The notes beneath the pieces were generated by a model, which was not told where the DNA came from, made no database searches, and was given only the letters and a program-made list of their open reading frames with translations. Positions 1 to 5,262 of a DNA stretch of 5,262 nt are shown here, piece by piece (position 1 is the stretch's first letter; every line of letters begins with the position of its first letter). A program made the translations under genes and the position numbers. The stretch comes from JBIOYL01 sp044870185 (lineage in GTDB: Bacteria > Actinomycetota > CALGFH01): the NCBI GenBank assembly GCA_044870185.1, contig JBIOYL010000474.1, positions 1-5,262 of the forward strand, written 5' to 3'.

Positions 1-1000
1 GGGTGGCCGCGATCTGCATGCCGCCACCGACGTACATGGCCACGTGCGAGATGGGGCTGTACCGGTAGATCAGGTCCCCGGGCTGGAGTTCGGCCCGGCT
101 GACGTGCCGCCCGACGTTGAATTGGGCTGCTGCACTGTGGGGCAACGACACGCCCCCCTGCGCCCAGGCCATCATGGTCAGCCCCGAGCAGTCGAACGCA
201 TTCGGGCCGGCTGCGGCCCACACGTACGGCTTGCCGAGCTGAGCATAGGCGTACCGCACAGCAGCAGCCGCCCCTCCGCTGCCACTGGGCGGACGCGGCG
301 CCGAACGAACCGGCAAGCCAGGGTCCACGCCTCCGTCGCTGGCGCCCGTTCTGGCGCTCGCGCTTGCGCGCTGCTGAGCTTGGAGTCTCGCGCTTGCGCG
401 CTCCTGAGCTTGCAGTTGCGTCAGCAGCTGCTTGGTGCGGGCAACGAGCCGCTCGATCTGGGCCTTCCTGGCGGCCAACTGCGCAACTTGGGCCGCCTGC
501 TGACGCTCGGTCACGTCGAGCGCAGCGGCACGCTCCCTGGCTGCCTGCTCGGTGAACTTCAACTGGCTGTAGAGGTCACCGTTGCGCTGGGCAAGGAGGT
601 TCAGCGTCTGGACGCGGTCAATCGCGTGGGTTGTGTCGGAGCTGAGGAGGGCAGCGATGTCGGTGCCCGGGCCGCGTACGTAGGCGGAGGCCGCTTGGGC
701 CGATGCGGTCACCCGGAGCTGGTCCAACCGGCGTTGGGTGGCAGCTGCCTGGCGCTCGAGGCCGGTCATCATCGCCTGGGTCCGCTTGAGCGCAAGCTGG
801 GCCTGCAGGTACTGCTCGACGGCACGGTCAGCCCGCGAGTTCAACTGCTCCAACTGCTGCTGGAGCGCGGCCACCTTGGGGCTGGCCCGGGCGATCAAGC
901 CGTTGGCGAGCGTGAGCATGGTAAGGAGCAGCACGAGCAGTGCGGTGAGGGCGATGTGGTGCGGCTTCTGGCGGTGGGGGGATCGCCGAGCGCAAGGCAA
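1..1000 (-). CDS. RipA-like secreted NlpC/P60 peptidoglycan hydrolase, C-terminus cut by window edge
   Basis: Probable cell-wall endopeptidase acting outside the membrane on peptidoglycan stem peptides. I translated the minus strand: it stays open from a TTG at 1000 to the left edge, 333 residues. The TTG is chosen because GAGAGG lies 6 bases upstream and the product then starts with a basic stretch and a hydrophobic segment (about residues 16-37, IALTALLVLLLTMLTLANGL), a signal peptide or anchor. Residues about 40-213 are Leu/Gln/Ala/Arg-rich and charged, as in the coiled coil of RipA-type hydrolases. A Gly/Pro/Ser linker (about 214-245) follows, then the NlpC/P60 core from about 248 (VRYAYAQLGKPYVW). 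The catalytic Cys is C271 in AFDCSG and the catalytic His is H319 in ISHVAMYVGGG. The end of the domain is off-window, so the third catalytic position cannot be judged securely. An alternative ATG at 1022 is in another frame. It is transcribed divergently from the CxxC membrane protein gene. Family assignment is firm; substrate specificity is inferred. Confidence 0.93.
   Translation of the reverse strand, partial: MPCARRSPHRQKPHHIALTALLVLLLTMLTLANGLIARASPKVAALQQQLEQLNSRADRAVEQYLQAQLALKRTQAMMTGLERQAAATQRRLDQLRVTASAQAASAYVRGPGTDIAALLSSDTTHAIDRVQTLNLLAQRNGDLYSQLKFTEQAARERAAALDVTERQQAAQVAQLAARKAQIERLVARTKQLLTQLQAQERASARLQAQQRASASARTGASDGGVDPGLPVRSAPRPPSGSGGAAAAVRYAYAQLGKPYVWAAAGPNAFDCSGLTMMAWAQGGVSLPHSAAAQFNVGRHVSRAELQPGDLIYRYSPISHVAMYVGGGMQIAAT
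358..415 (-). repeat. 30-base tandem duplication inside the coiled-coil region of the NlpC/P60 gene
   Basis: Two near-identical copies (about 358-385 and 388-415, period 30 bases) differ at only two positions. They encode consecutive decapeptides beginning LQAQERASAR and LQAQQRASAS at about residues 196-215, near the end of the coiled coil. The length is a multiple of three, so the frame is kept. It looks like a recent in-frame duplication that lengthens the stalk before the linker. Confidence 0.8.
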
Positions 1001-1075
1001 CGAAGACCTCTCTTTCGGCCATGGCACAAGGCAGCCAGGCCTCAGACTCGAGCATCGAGCGATGGGCGCTGCGAT

Positions 1076-1104
1076 GGCTCCTTCGGTGGGGGGCCGAAGG
1101 AGCC
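1076..1104. promoter_or_regulatory. Perfect 11-bp inverted repeat in the divergent intergenic region
   Basis: GGCTCCTTCGG (1076-1086), a 7-base G-rich loop, then the exact reverse complement CCGAAGGAGCC (1094-1104). It lies between the divergent starts of the NlpC/P60 gene (1000) and the CxxC membrane protein gene (ATG 1131 or GTG 1160). No T-run follows on either side, so a classic intrinsic terminator is not supported. It could be an RNA hairpin in either leader or a protein-binding dyad. The structure is seen directly; its role is unknown. Confidence 0.55.
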
Positions 1105-1130
1105 GGCAGCCGACGCTGGGGGGGAGAAGC

Positions 1131-1163
1131 ATGCCGCGAGAAAGAGCGTCGCACCCGTGGTGA
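1131..1163 (+). other. Possible 10-codon leader peptide (MPRERASHPW) upstream of the CxxC membrane protein
   Basis: ATG at 1131 is preceded at good distance by the purine-rich GGGGGGGAGAAGC, the best ribosome site on the plus strand here. The frame closes after ten codons with TGA at 1161-1163. That stop overlaps a GTG (1160-1162) that opens the reading frame of the membrane protein, as in translational coupling. Alternatively the ATG is the true gene start and another indel nearby has broken the frame. Short and speculative. Confidence 0.25.
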
Positions 1164-1655
1164 TCCGCACGGTGGCCGGTCCGGTGCGCTCGATCCGCCC
1201 CCGGCTCGGCGTCATCCGGAGATGGTCGGCCCGGCGCTGGACTGTCGCCGTCCTCGGAGCCCTGGCCAGCGCCCTGGCGCTCGGCATCCCGACCGGGATC
1301 GTCCGCACCCCCTTCTACACCCGGGATGACGCCCGTCCTGTGGTGGGACTACCCGGTGCTGGCCGCCTCGGCCGCGCTGCTCGGGCTGACCCTGGCCACC
1401 TGTGTCCAGGCGCCTGTCCGCCAGGGCGAGTCGACCGCGAAGGCGGCAACCGGAGGGGGCGTGCTCTCGCTGTTCGCCGTCGGCTGCCCGATCTGCAACA
1501 AGCTGGTGGTCTTCGCCCTTGGGGTGAGCGGCGCCTTGCGGTACTTCGCGCCGCTGCAGCCGCTGCTCGGGGTGGCCTCGCTGTCCATCATCGCGGCCGG
1601 GCTCTGGGTCCGGCTGGGCGGCCAGCTCGCTTGCCCGGTCACCTCGTCGCCATGA
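1160..1655 (+). CDS. Small polytopic membrane protein with VGCPICNK (CxxC) motif, apparently frameshifted
   Basis: Function unknown. The gene reads in one frame from about GTG 1160 to 1324 (ending TPFYTR), then in the +1 frame from ATG 1326 to TGA 1653-1655 (starting MTPVLWWDYP, 109 residues). Joining them by removing one G from GGG at 1323-1325 gives a continuous product of about 164 residues reading FYTRMTPVLWWDYP. I recall this junction as typical of a family of actinobacterial membrane proteins; that is memory, not a search. Predicted membrane segments lie at about 28-44, 62-82, 95-125 and 130-155. The CxxC pair (C109, C112 of the joined product) is in or next to the third segment, suggesting thiol-disulfide or metal chemistry. 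The start is uncertain: GTG at 1157, 1160, 1172 and 1184 are all in frame. A strong ribosome site serves ATG 1131, which opens a 10-codon frame ending in TGA overlapping GTG 1160. If the extra G is real, the gene is a pseudogene, or only the 1326-1655 part is made. Confidence 0.68.
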
Positions 1656-1669
1656 CAGCTCCCTACACA

Positions 1670-1684
1670 GAGCCCGGCAGGCTC
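1670..1684 (+). terminator. Weak hairpin downstream of the CxxC membrane protein gene
   Basis: GAGCC, a 5-base loop CGGCA, then GGCTC, 14 bases after the stop codon. The stem could be extended by CAG/CTG with one bulged base. No clear T-run follows, so it is only a candidate terminator of the type seen in GC-rich genomes. Confidence 0.25.
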
Positions 1685-1739
1685 CTGGTTGCTGCACCTT
1701 CCGGAACGATCGGCGGGTCGGTCCGCCCAAGAGACCTTG

Positions 1740-1752
1740 CTACAGTTTGTAG
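1740..1752. promoter_or_regulatory. Candidate BlaI/CopY-type operator (CTACA-GTT-TGTAG)
   Basis: A 13-base palindrome with perfect 5-base arms, CTACA and TGTAG, around GTT. BlaI, MecI and CopY repressors are known to bind dyads built on TACA and TGTA, and a BlaI gene lies 1.1 kb away. The same bases contain TACAGT, a fair -10 hexamer, but I see no convincing -35. The site is isolated in the convergent region between the CxxC membrane protein gene and the 3' end of the M56 gene, with no recognisable gene starting after it. Pattern seen directly; binding is inference. Confidence 0.45.
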
Positions 1753-1887
1753 GAGATCAGGAGAAGAGAGCGGCCGTCCGTGGCTGGCCTTGGGATCTAC
1801 GGCCTGGCCTGGCTCACGCGAGGACTGTCGAGGAGCGCTCGTCGGCGCCCGCGATGAGGCACGACGTGGGAATCGAGTTCACGGACG

Positions 1888-1929
1888 GCCCCAGCCGCAG
1901 GCCGCATGTGGGGCGGCAGGCTCCTGCCG
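1888..1929 (-). terminator. Tandem hairpins downstream of the blaI-M56 operon
   Basis: Just past the M56 stop (1939-1941) there is CGGCAG/CTGCCG with a 4-base loop (1914-1929), next to a longer dyad GCCCCA/TGGGGC (1888-1893 and 1909-1914) enclosing a GC-rich loop. The position is right for ending the minus-strand operon, but no T-run is present on the minus-strand side. Candidate only. Confidence 0.33.
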
Positions 1930-1938
1930 ATGTGGTGG

Positions 1939-2879
1939 CTACGTCGGGCACAGCCTGACCAGCACATGCAGGAGGCTCGTCTGCTCCAACGTTCCGACGA
2001 ATCCCGCGCTGGTCAGCAGCAGGAGCAACAGGGTCGGCGCATACACCAGGGCACGGTGCGCCAGCACCGACCCGCTGGCAGATGCCGCCTGGAGCGCCTC
2101 GATGCGTTCGACCAGAGTGCCCGGGCTGGTGAACGCGGCCACCTCCGGCCCGACGATGACACCGGACAGGCGGAGCAGCGCCGAGTGCACACTCGCCCGC
2201 CCGTCGGCCGCCCCGGCCGCTGCCTCCTCGTCTGCCCATCGCTCCAGCGCGAAACGAAACGCGGCCGTGCTGCGCCGCACGAACGGCAGCGCGCCCAGGC
2301 CGCAGTCCAGCCCGGCCGCGAGCAGCAGGTGTGCCTGGTGCCGATGGCGCAGATGCGCGAGCTCGTGGCGGAGGACGGCCACGAATTCATGCGCGGCCAA
2401 GGCGTCGACGAGGCCACGGGAGACAACCACCTGGCAGGGCCGGCCGGCCAGGCTGAACGCGACCATCCGATCGCTCGGCAAGACGACCAGGTCGTGAGCA
2501 CCCAAGCGCTCGTGCCGGCCAACTCCTGGCTCCACCCGCACCACCCGATACGTACGATGCGCCCGGATCGTCCTATGGACGATGAGCGCCGGCACGAAGA
2601 CCGCGGCCATAGCCGCAGCAGCCCCCACCGCCGTGCCTCCGGCGACGAGGTTGCCGAACAGGCGCTCGCACAGGTCCGCCATGGGCTGGAAGCCCAGCGC
2701 ACGCATCGCCGGAGGGCCAGCCATGACGAGCAGGGTCGTCTCGAGCAGGACGGCGCCGGCGACGAGCAGGACAGCGCAGAGCCGTGCCACTCATCGGGCG
2801 GGAGGCGGCGGCCGACGCGACGGGCACAGGCCGGTGCGGCCAGGAGACCGAGTGCGCTCAGCAGCAGCAACGCGGTCAT
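1939..2879 (-). CDS. M56-family (BlaR1/MecR1-like) membrane zinc metallopeptidase, apparent frameshift near the N-terminus
   Basis: Probable membrane protease that cleaves the partner BlaI repressor encoded just upstream. ATG 2879 overlaps the blaI stop (ATGA) and begins MTALLLLSALGLLAAPACAR, a typical M56 first membrane segment, but this frame is lost near 2787. The rest of the protein is in another frame, from GTG 2790 to TAG 1939-1941. Adding one G to GG at 2787-2788 (minus strand) joins them as LPPDEW-ARLCAVLL and gives about 313 residues. On that joined product, membrane segments lie at about 2-18, 34-54, 78-103 and 278-298. The zinc site RHELAHL has H172, E173 and H176, and a downstream ERWADEEA (E213, D217) fits the third ligand region. 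There is no C-terminal penicillin-binding sensor domain, so it resembles the short actinobacterial type (such as M. tuberculosis Rv1845c) rather than staphylococcal BlaR1. If the frameshift is real, GTG 2790 could still give a protein lacking the first membrane helix but keeping the active site. Confidence 0.9.
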
Positions 2880-3241
2880 GGCGTCCGGTGGCCCCTCCTG
2901 AGCAGGCGGCGGAGCTGATCACGGTCAGCCGGGTCGATCGCGGCGACGAAATGGCTCAACGCGGTCGACCGATCGGCGACGCCGTCGAGCACCTCCTCCA
3001 TGCGAGCGGCCGCGTACTGCTCGCGCGTGACCACGGGATGATAGGCGTAGGCGCGACCGTCGCGCTCCCGCTCGATCCGTCCTTTCCGCCAGAGCCTGAC
3101 CAGCACCGTCATGATCGTGGTGTAGGCGAGCGCGTCGTCATCGAGCGCCGAGTGCACCTCACGCGGCGTCAGCCAGCCGCCCCGATCCCACAGGACGTTC
3201 ATGACCGCGGCCTCGAGCTCACCCATGGGGCGCTTGGCCAT
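2876..3241 (-). CDS. blaI: BlaI/MecI/CopY-family transcriptional repressor
   Basis: A 121-residue dimeric DNA-binding repressor of normal family length. The winged helix-turn-helix occupies about residues 1-72: MGELEAAVMNVLWDRG, then LTPREVHSAL, the recognition region YTTIMTVLVRLWRKG and the wing IERERDGRAYAYHPV. The C-terminal part (73-121) is the helical dimerisation region. Staphylococcal BlaI is inactivated by cleavage between Asn101 and Phe102. The matching stretch here is ALSHFVAA, with H97-F98 as the equivalent bond; that alignment is my inference. The ATG at 3241 has AAGGGAG 4 bases upstream. The stop overlaps the M56 start by 4 bases, so repressor and presumed protease are translationally coupled. 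A promoter lies about 65 bases upstream. Symbol given by family; the regulated genes are unknown, and a beta-lactamase is not present in this window. Confidence 0.95.
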   Translation of the reverse strand: MAKRPMGELEAAVMNVLWDRGGWLTPREVHSALDDDALAYTTIMTVLVRLWRKGRIERERDGRAYAYHPVVTREQYAAARMEEVLDGVADRSTALSHFVAAIDPADRDQLRRLLRRGHRTP

Positions 3242-3408
3242 CCCGCTCCCTTCTTACTGCCACAACCGGAGTTGGGATGCGAACCCGGCGGCGTGCGACC
3301 CGCCCAGCCTATCGCGTCGCTCCACCCGCGTCAGATCGATGGTGGCGAGACGATGACGACGGCGAGCAGCAAAGGAGCAGGGAGCAGCAAGCGCTGCACC
3401 AGCCACCG
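3242..3408 (-). other. Intergenic region between the kinase gene and blaI
   Basis: It holds the promoter described at 3306-3334 and the blaI leader with its ribosome site (AAGGGAG, 3246-3252). Just after the kinase stop there is GCAGC-GCTT-GCTGC, a short 5-bp hairpin without a T-run. A 22-codon hydrophobic frame (3331-3399, GTG start) is visible but lacks a ribosome site and is not called. Confidence 0.45.
3306..3334 (-). promoter_or_regulatory. Sigma-70-type promoter for the blaI-M56 operon
   Basis: Reading on the minus strand, CTGACG (3329-3334) and TAGGCT (3306-3311) are separated by exactly 17 bases. This is a good match to the actinobacterial housekeeping pattern TTGAC-N17/18-TANNNT. 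Transcription would begin near 3299, giving a leader of about 58 bases before the blaI ATG. No TACA/TGTA dyad overlaps it, so simple BlaI self-repression is not evident. The only nearby dyad is CAAC-CGGA-GTTG at 3263-3274, which is weak. Confidence 0.5.
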
Positions 3409-4569
3409 CTAGACGTCGCCTCGGGCCCGCTGGCCGGGTCGGCCGCTGGTGGCGGTGCGGGCGGGGAGGGTTGGGAGCCGGATGACGAAGCGGGCGCCGC
3501 GGCCATGGCCAGCGCTCTCAGCCCACACCCGCCCGCCGTGGGCCTCCACGATCGCCCGGCTGATGGTCAACCCGAGCCCGCTCCCACCCCCGTCGCGGGT
3601 GCGAGCCGGGTCAACCCGGAAGAAGCGCTCGAACACCCGGTCCAGCAGCTCGGGGGGGATCCCCTCGCCGCTGTCGTGCACCGACAGCTCGACCTGGTTC
3701 CCGTCCCCGTGGGCGCTGACCTGCACCCGGCCGTCCGCGGGGGTGTGGCGCAGGGCGTTGCCGAGCAGGTTGCCGAGCACCTCGGCAAGGCGGTCGGGGT
3801 CGGCGCTGACCGGGGGAAGGGGGCGGTCGACGCTGGCCTGGAGGGCGACACCCTTGGCGGCATAGGCCGGCTCGGCAGCCTGGACCGCTCGGGTCACCAG
3901 CACACCCGGGTCGACCGGGCCCAGGCGCAGCTCCAACTGCCGCTCCTCGGCCCGCGAGACCGTCTCCAGGTCCTTCACCAGTCGGCACAGCCGGACCAGC
4001 TCGGCCTGCAGCACCGTCCAGGCCTCTGCGTCGGCGGCGACCACCCCGTCGGCCAGCCCCTCGACATAGCCTTCCAGGGTGGCCAGCGGGGTGCGCAGCT
4101 CATGGGCCAGGTCGGCCAGCAGCGCCTGGCGGCGGCGTTCGGTGGACTCCAGCGCTTGCGCCATCCGGTTGAACGCCCCGGCGAGCGCGGCCAGCTCGTC
4201 GCCGGTAGTGGGCACGGGCACCCGTGCCTGGTAGCTGCCGGAGCCGATGCGCTCGGCAGCTTGGGCGACGAAGCGGATCGGCCGGGTGAGCCGCTGCGCC
4301 AGCAGCCAGCTGACCGCCAGCGCGATGACCAGGGAGGTGGCGACCGCAATGCCAAGCGCGAGCAGCACGGCGTCTTGGAAGCCCTGCTCGAGGTGGGCGG
4401 TGGCGGCGGGTGGCAGGACCGTGAACGCCTGGCGGGCGTGGATGCGAAACAGCCCGGGCGCCACCGCCAGCGCGGTCAGGGCAACCGTGAGGCTGCCGGC
4501 AACGATCACCAGCAGCTGGGCGGCGAACAGGCGGGCGGCCAGGCCCGGTCGGCGACGGCGGCCGCTCAC
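3409..4569 (-). CDS. HAMP-domain sensor histidine kinase
   Basis: Membrane sensor kinase of a two-component system, 386 residues. It has a short basic N-terminus, a first membrane helix at about 12-40, a very short external loop (about 41-65) and a second membrane helix at about 66-92. HAMP (about 92-145, LTRPIRFVAQAAERIGSGSY then GDELAALAGAFNRMA) follows, then HisKA with the phosphorylated H156 in LADLAHELRTPLATLEGY. The ATPase domain has an N box with N271 (NLLGNALRHTP), a G1 box at D299 (DSGEGIP), an F box FERFFRVD and a G2 box GGSGLGLTISRAIV (about 328-341). All catalytic motifs are intact. The GTG start overlaps the response regulator stop (GTGA), so the pair is one operon with likely translational coupling. 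The tiny external loop suggests sensing in the membrane or via a partner rather than a large ligand domain. The overall layout is BaeS/ResE-like, but the signal cannot be read from sequence. Confidence 0.96.
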   Translation of the reverse strand: MSGRRRRPGLAARLFAAQLLVIVAGSLTVALTALAVAPGLFRIHARQAFTVLPPAATAHLEQGFQDAVLLALGIAVATSLVIALAVSWLLAQRLTRPIRFVAQAAERIGSGSYQARVPVPTTGDELAALAGAFNRMAQALESTERRRQALLADLAHELRTPLATLEGYVEGLADGVVAADAEAWTVLQAELVRLCRLVKDLETVSRAEERQLELRLGPVDPGVLVTRAVQAAEPAYAAKGVALQASVDRPLPPVSADPDRLAEVLGNLLGNALRHTPADGRVQVSAHGDGNQVELSVHDSGEGIPPELLDRVFERFFRVDPARTRDGGGSGLGLTISRAIVEAHGGRVWAESAGHGRGARFVIRLPTLPARTATSGRPGQRARGDV

Positions 4570-5262
4570 CTTCCCGGTCCCATGCGGTAGCCGACCCCCC
4601 GGACGGTGCGCACATACCGCGGGTTGCGCGGATCATCGCCGAGCTTGCGGCGCAGGTTGGCGATGTGCACCTCGACCAGATGGTCGTCGCCCAACCAGTC
4701 CGCCCCCCACGCCCGCTCCAGCAGCTGCCGGCGGCTCAGCACCACCCGTGGCTGCTCGGAGAGCGCATCCAGCAGGTCGAACTCCAGCCGGGTCAGCTCG
4801 ACAGCCTCATGGCCACGGCGGACCTCCCGGGCGGCCGGGTCGACGGTCAGATCGCCGAAGCGGCGCACGGGCGCCGGTTCCGACCGGGTGGTGCGGGGTC
4901 GCCGGCGCATCGCGCGGACGCGCGCCATCAGCTCCCCCGGCGAAAATGGCTTGGTGACGTAGTCGTCGGCGCCGGTCGACAGGCCCACGATCTTGTCGGT
5001 CTCGCCGGTCCGGGCAGTGAGCATCACGATGTAGGCGTCGCTGAAGACGCGAATCCGCCTGCACACCTCGATGCCGTCCAGGCCCGGGAGCATGAGGTCC
5101 AGCACGATCACCTCGGGGTCGTGCTCGCGGGCCAGCTCGACCGCGCGCTCGCCATCCCCGCAGGTGATGGTCTGGAATCCCTCGCGTTCCAGGTAGCCGG
5201 CGATCAGCCGAGCCAGCGGCGGCTCGTCCTCGACCACCAGTGCGCCCGGCGGGGGGGCGGGC
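4566..5262 (-). CDS. OmpR/PhoB-family response regulator, N-terminus at window edge
   Basis: DNA-binding partner of the downstream histidine kinase. Numbering is from the in-frame GTG at 5237. The receiver domain (to about 115) has the acidic pair in VEDE, phospho-acceptor D47 (VIVLDLMLPGLDG), switch T74 (VMLTA) and K96 (YVTKPF). The winged-helix domain (about 125-220) ends with the recognition helix VEVHIANLRRKLG and the hairpin YVRTVRGVGYRM. All key residues are present. The frame remains open above 5237, reading PPPGALVVEDE. ALVVEDE is the first beta strand of the receiver, so the true start is very probably a few codons to the right of 5237, at or beyond the window edge. The stop overlaps the kinase start. 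The promoter is off-window. Confidence 0.96.
   Translation of the reverse strand, partial: PAPPPGALVVEDEPPLARLIAGYLEREGFQTITCGDGERAVELAREHDPEVIVLDLMLPGLDGIEVCRRIRVFSDAYIVMLTARTGETDKIVGLSTGADDYVTKPFSPGELMARVRAMRRRPRTTRSEPAPVRRFGDLTVDPAAREVRRGHEAVELTRLEFDLLDALSEQPRVVLSRRQLLERAWGADWLGDDHLVEVHIANLRRKLGDDPRNPRYVRTVRGVGYRMGPGR

Larger units (their letters stand above)
1656..1938. other. Convergent intergenic region, no supported gene
   Basis: About 280 bases lie between the 3' end of the plus-strand membrane protein and the 3' end of the minus-strand M56 gene. They hold candidate hairpins near each gene end and the TACA/TGTA palindrome. A GTG-initiated 25-codon frame (1780-1857) and a longer open frame across 1689-1958 have no ribosome site or recognisable product and are not called. 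It could be a remnant of a lost BlaI-regulated gene; nothing in the translation proves that. Confidence 0.5.

Noticed and set aside
1001..1130. Possible c-di-AMP riboswitch upstream of the cell-wall hydrolase
   Set aside because: Such switches often precede actinobacterial hydrolase genes, but the leader is too short and I could not find the conserved motif blocks.
1780..1857. GTG-started 25-codon frame after the BlaI-like box
   Set aside because: A slightly hydrophobic start but too short, and the purine-rich stretch upstream is too far away to be a convincing ribosome site.
1689..1958. Plus-strand 89-codon open frame in the convergent region
   Set aside because: No ribosome site, no recognisable motif, and it spans the M56 3' end and the candidate operator.
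44..2497. Very long plus-strand open frame of 817 codons
   Set aside because: It runs antisense to the NlpC/P60 and M56 genes, has low-complexity Arg/Gly/Ala composition and no domain. Only the short stretch around 1160-1324 matches a real membrane protein.
1906..2901. Plus-strand open frame of 331 codons
   Set aside because: Antisense to the M56 gene with its HELAH motif; composition is typical of a shadow.
3331..3399. Minus-strand 22-codon hydrophobic frame between the kinase gene and blaI
   Set aside because: No ribosome site, a GTG start only, and its stop lies in the -35 element; likely chance.
3277..4590. Plus-strand open frame of 437 codons
   Set aside because: Exactly antisense to the histidine kinase, whose motifs are all intact; a GC-rich shadow frame.
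1..5262. tRNA, rRNA, CRISPR array, insertion sequence or integration site
   Set aside because: No spaced repeats, tRNA-like T-loop, transposase motifs or terminal inverted repeats were seen on either strand.

Overview
This is a strongly GC-rich window. Its codon use, TTG/GTG starts, long antisense open frames and gene content all point to an actinobacterium (Actinomycetota), possibly an uncultured lineage. I cannot assign a genus from sequence alone. The protein-coding space is mostly on the minus strand: five of the six genes run right to left.

Layout from right to left: (1) an OmpR-type response regulator (4566 to the right edge, first few residues off-window). It overlaps by 4 bases (3) with (2) a HAMP-containing sensor histidine kinase (3409-4569). 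After a 167-base gap holding a good sigma-70-type promoter comes (4) a BlaI/MecI/CopY repressor (2876-3241), which overlaps by ATGA with (5) an M56-family membrane zinc metallopeptidase (1939-2879). A convergent intergenic region of about 280 bases follows, with possible terminator hairpins and an isolated TACA-GTT-TGTA palindrome that looks like a BlaI-type operator. On the plus strand, (6) a small polytopic membrane protein with a VGCPICNK (CxxC) motif ends at 1655. Divergent from it, (7) a RipA-like secreted NlpC/P60 peptidoglycan hydrolase starts at a TTG at 1000 and runs off the left edge.

The theme is cell-envelope sensing and remodelling. A phosphorelay (RR plus HK) sits beside a proteolytic switch, a membrane metallopeptidase expected to inactivate its cognate BlaI repressor. 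Next to these lie a probable redox-active or metal-binding membrane protein and a peptidoglycan hydrolase. The M56 protein has no penicillin-binding sensor domain, so what triggers it is not known from this sequence.

Two genes appear broken by single-base indels in short G runs. The CxxC membrane protein has an extra G at 1323-1325. The M56 peptidase appears to lack one G at 2787-2788 (minus strand). Both restore well when corrected, so sequencing or assembly error is at least as likely as real gene decay. These two frameshifts and the isolated BlaI-like box are the points most worth checking. I see no complete novel system beyond this.
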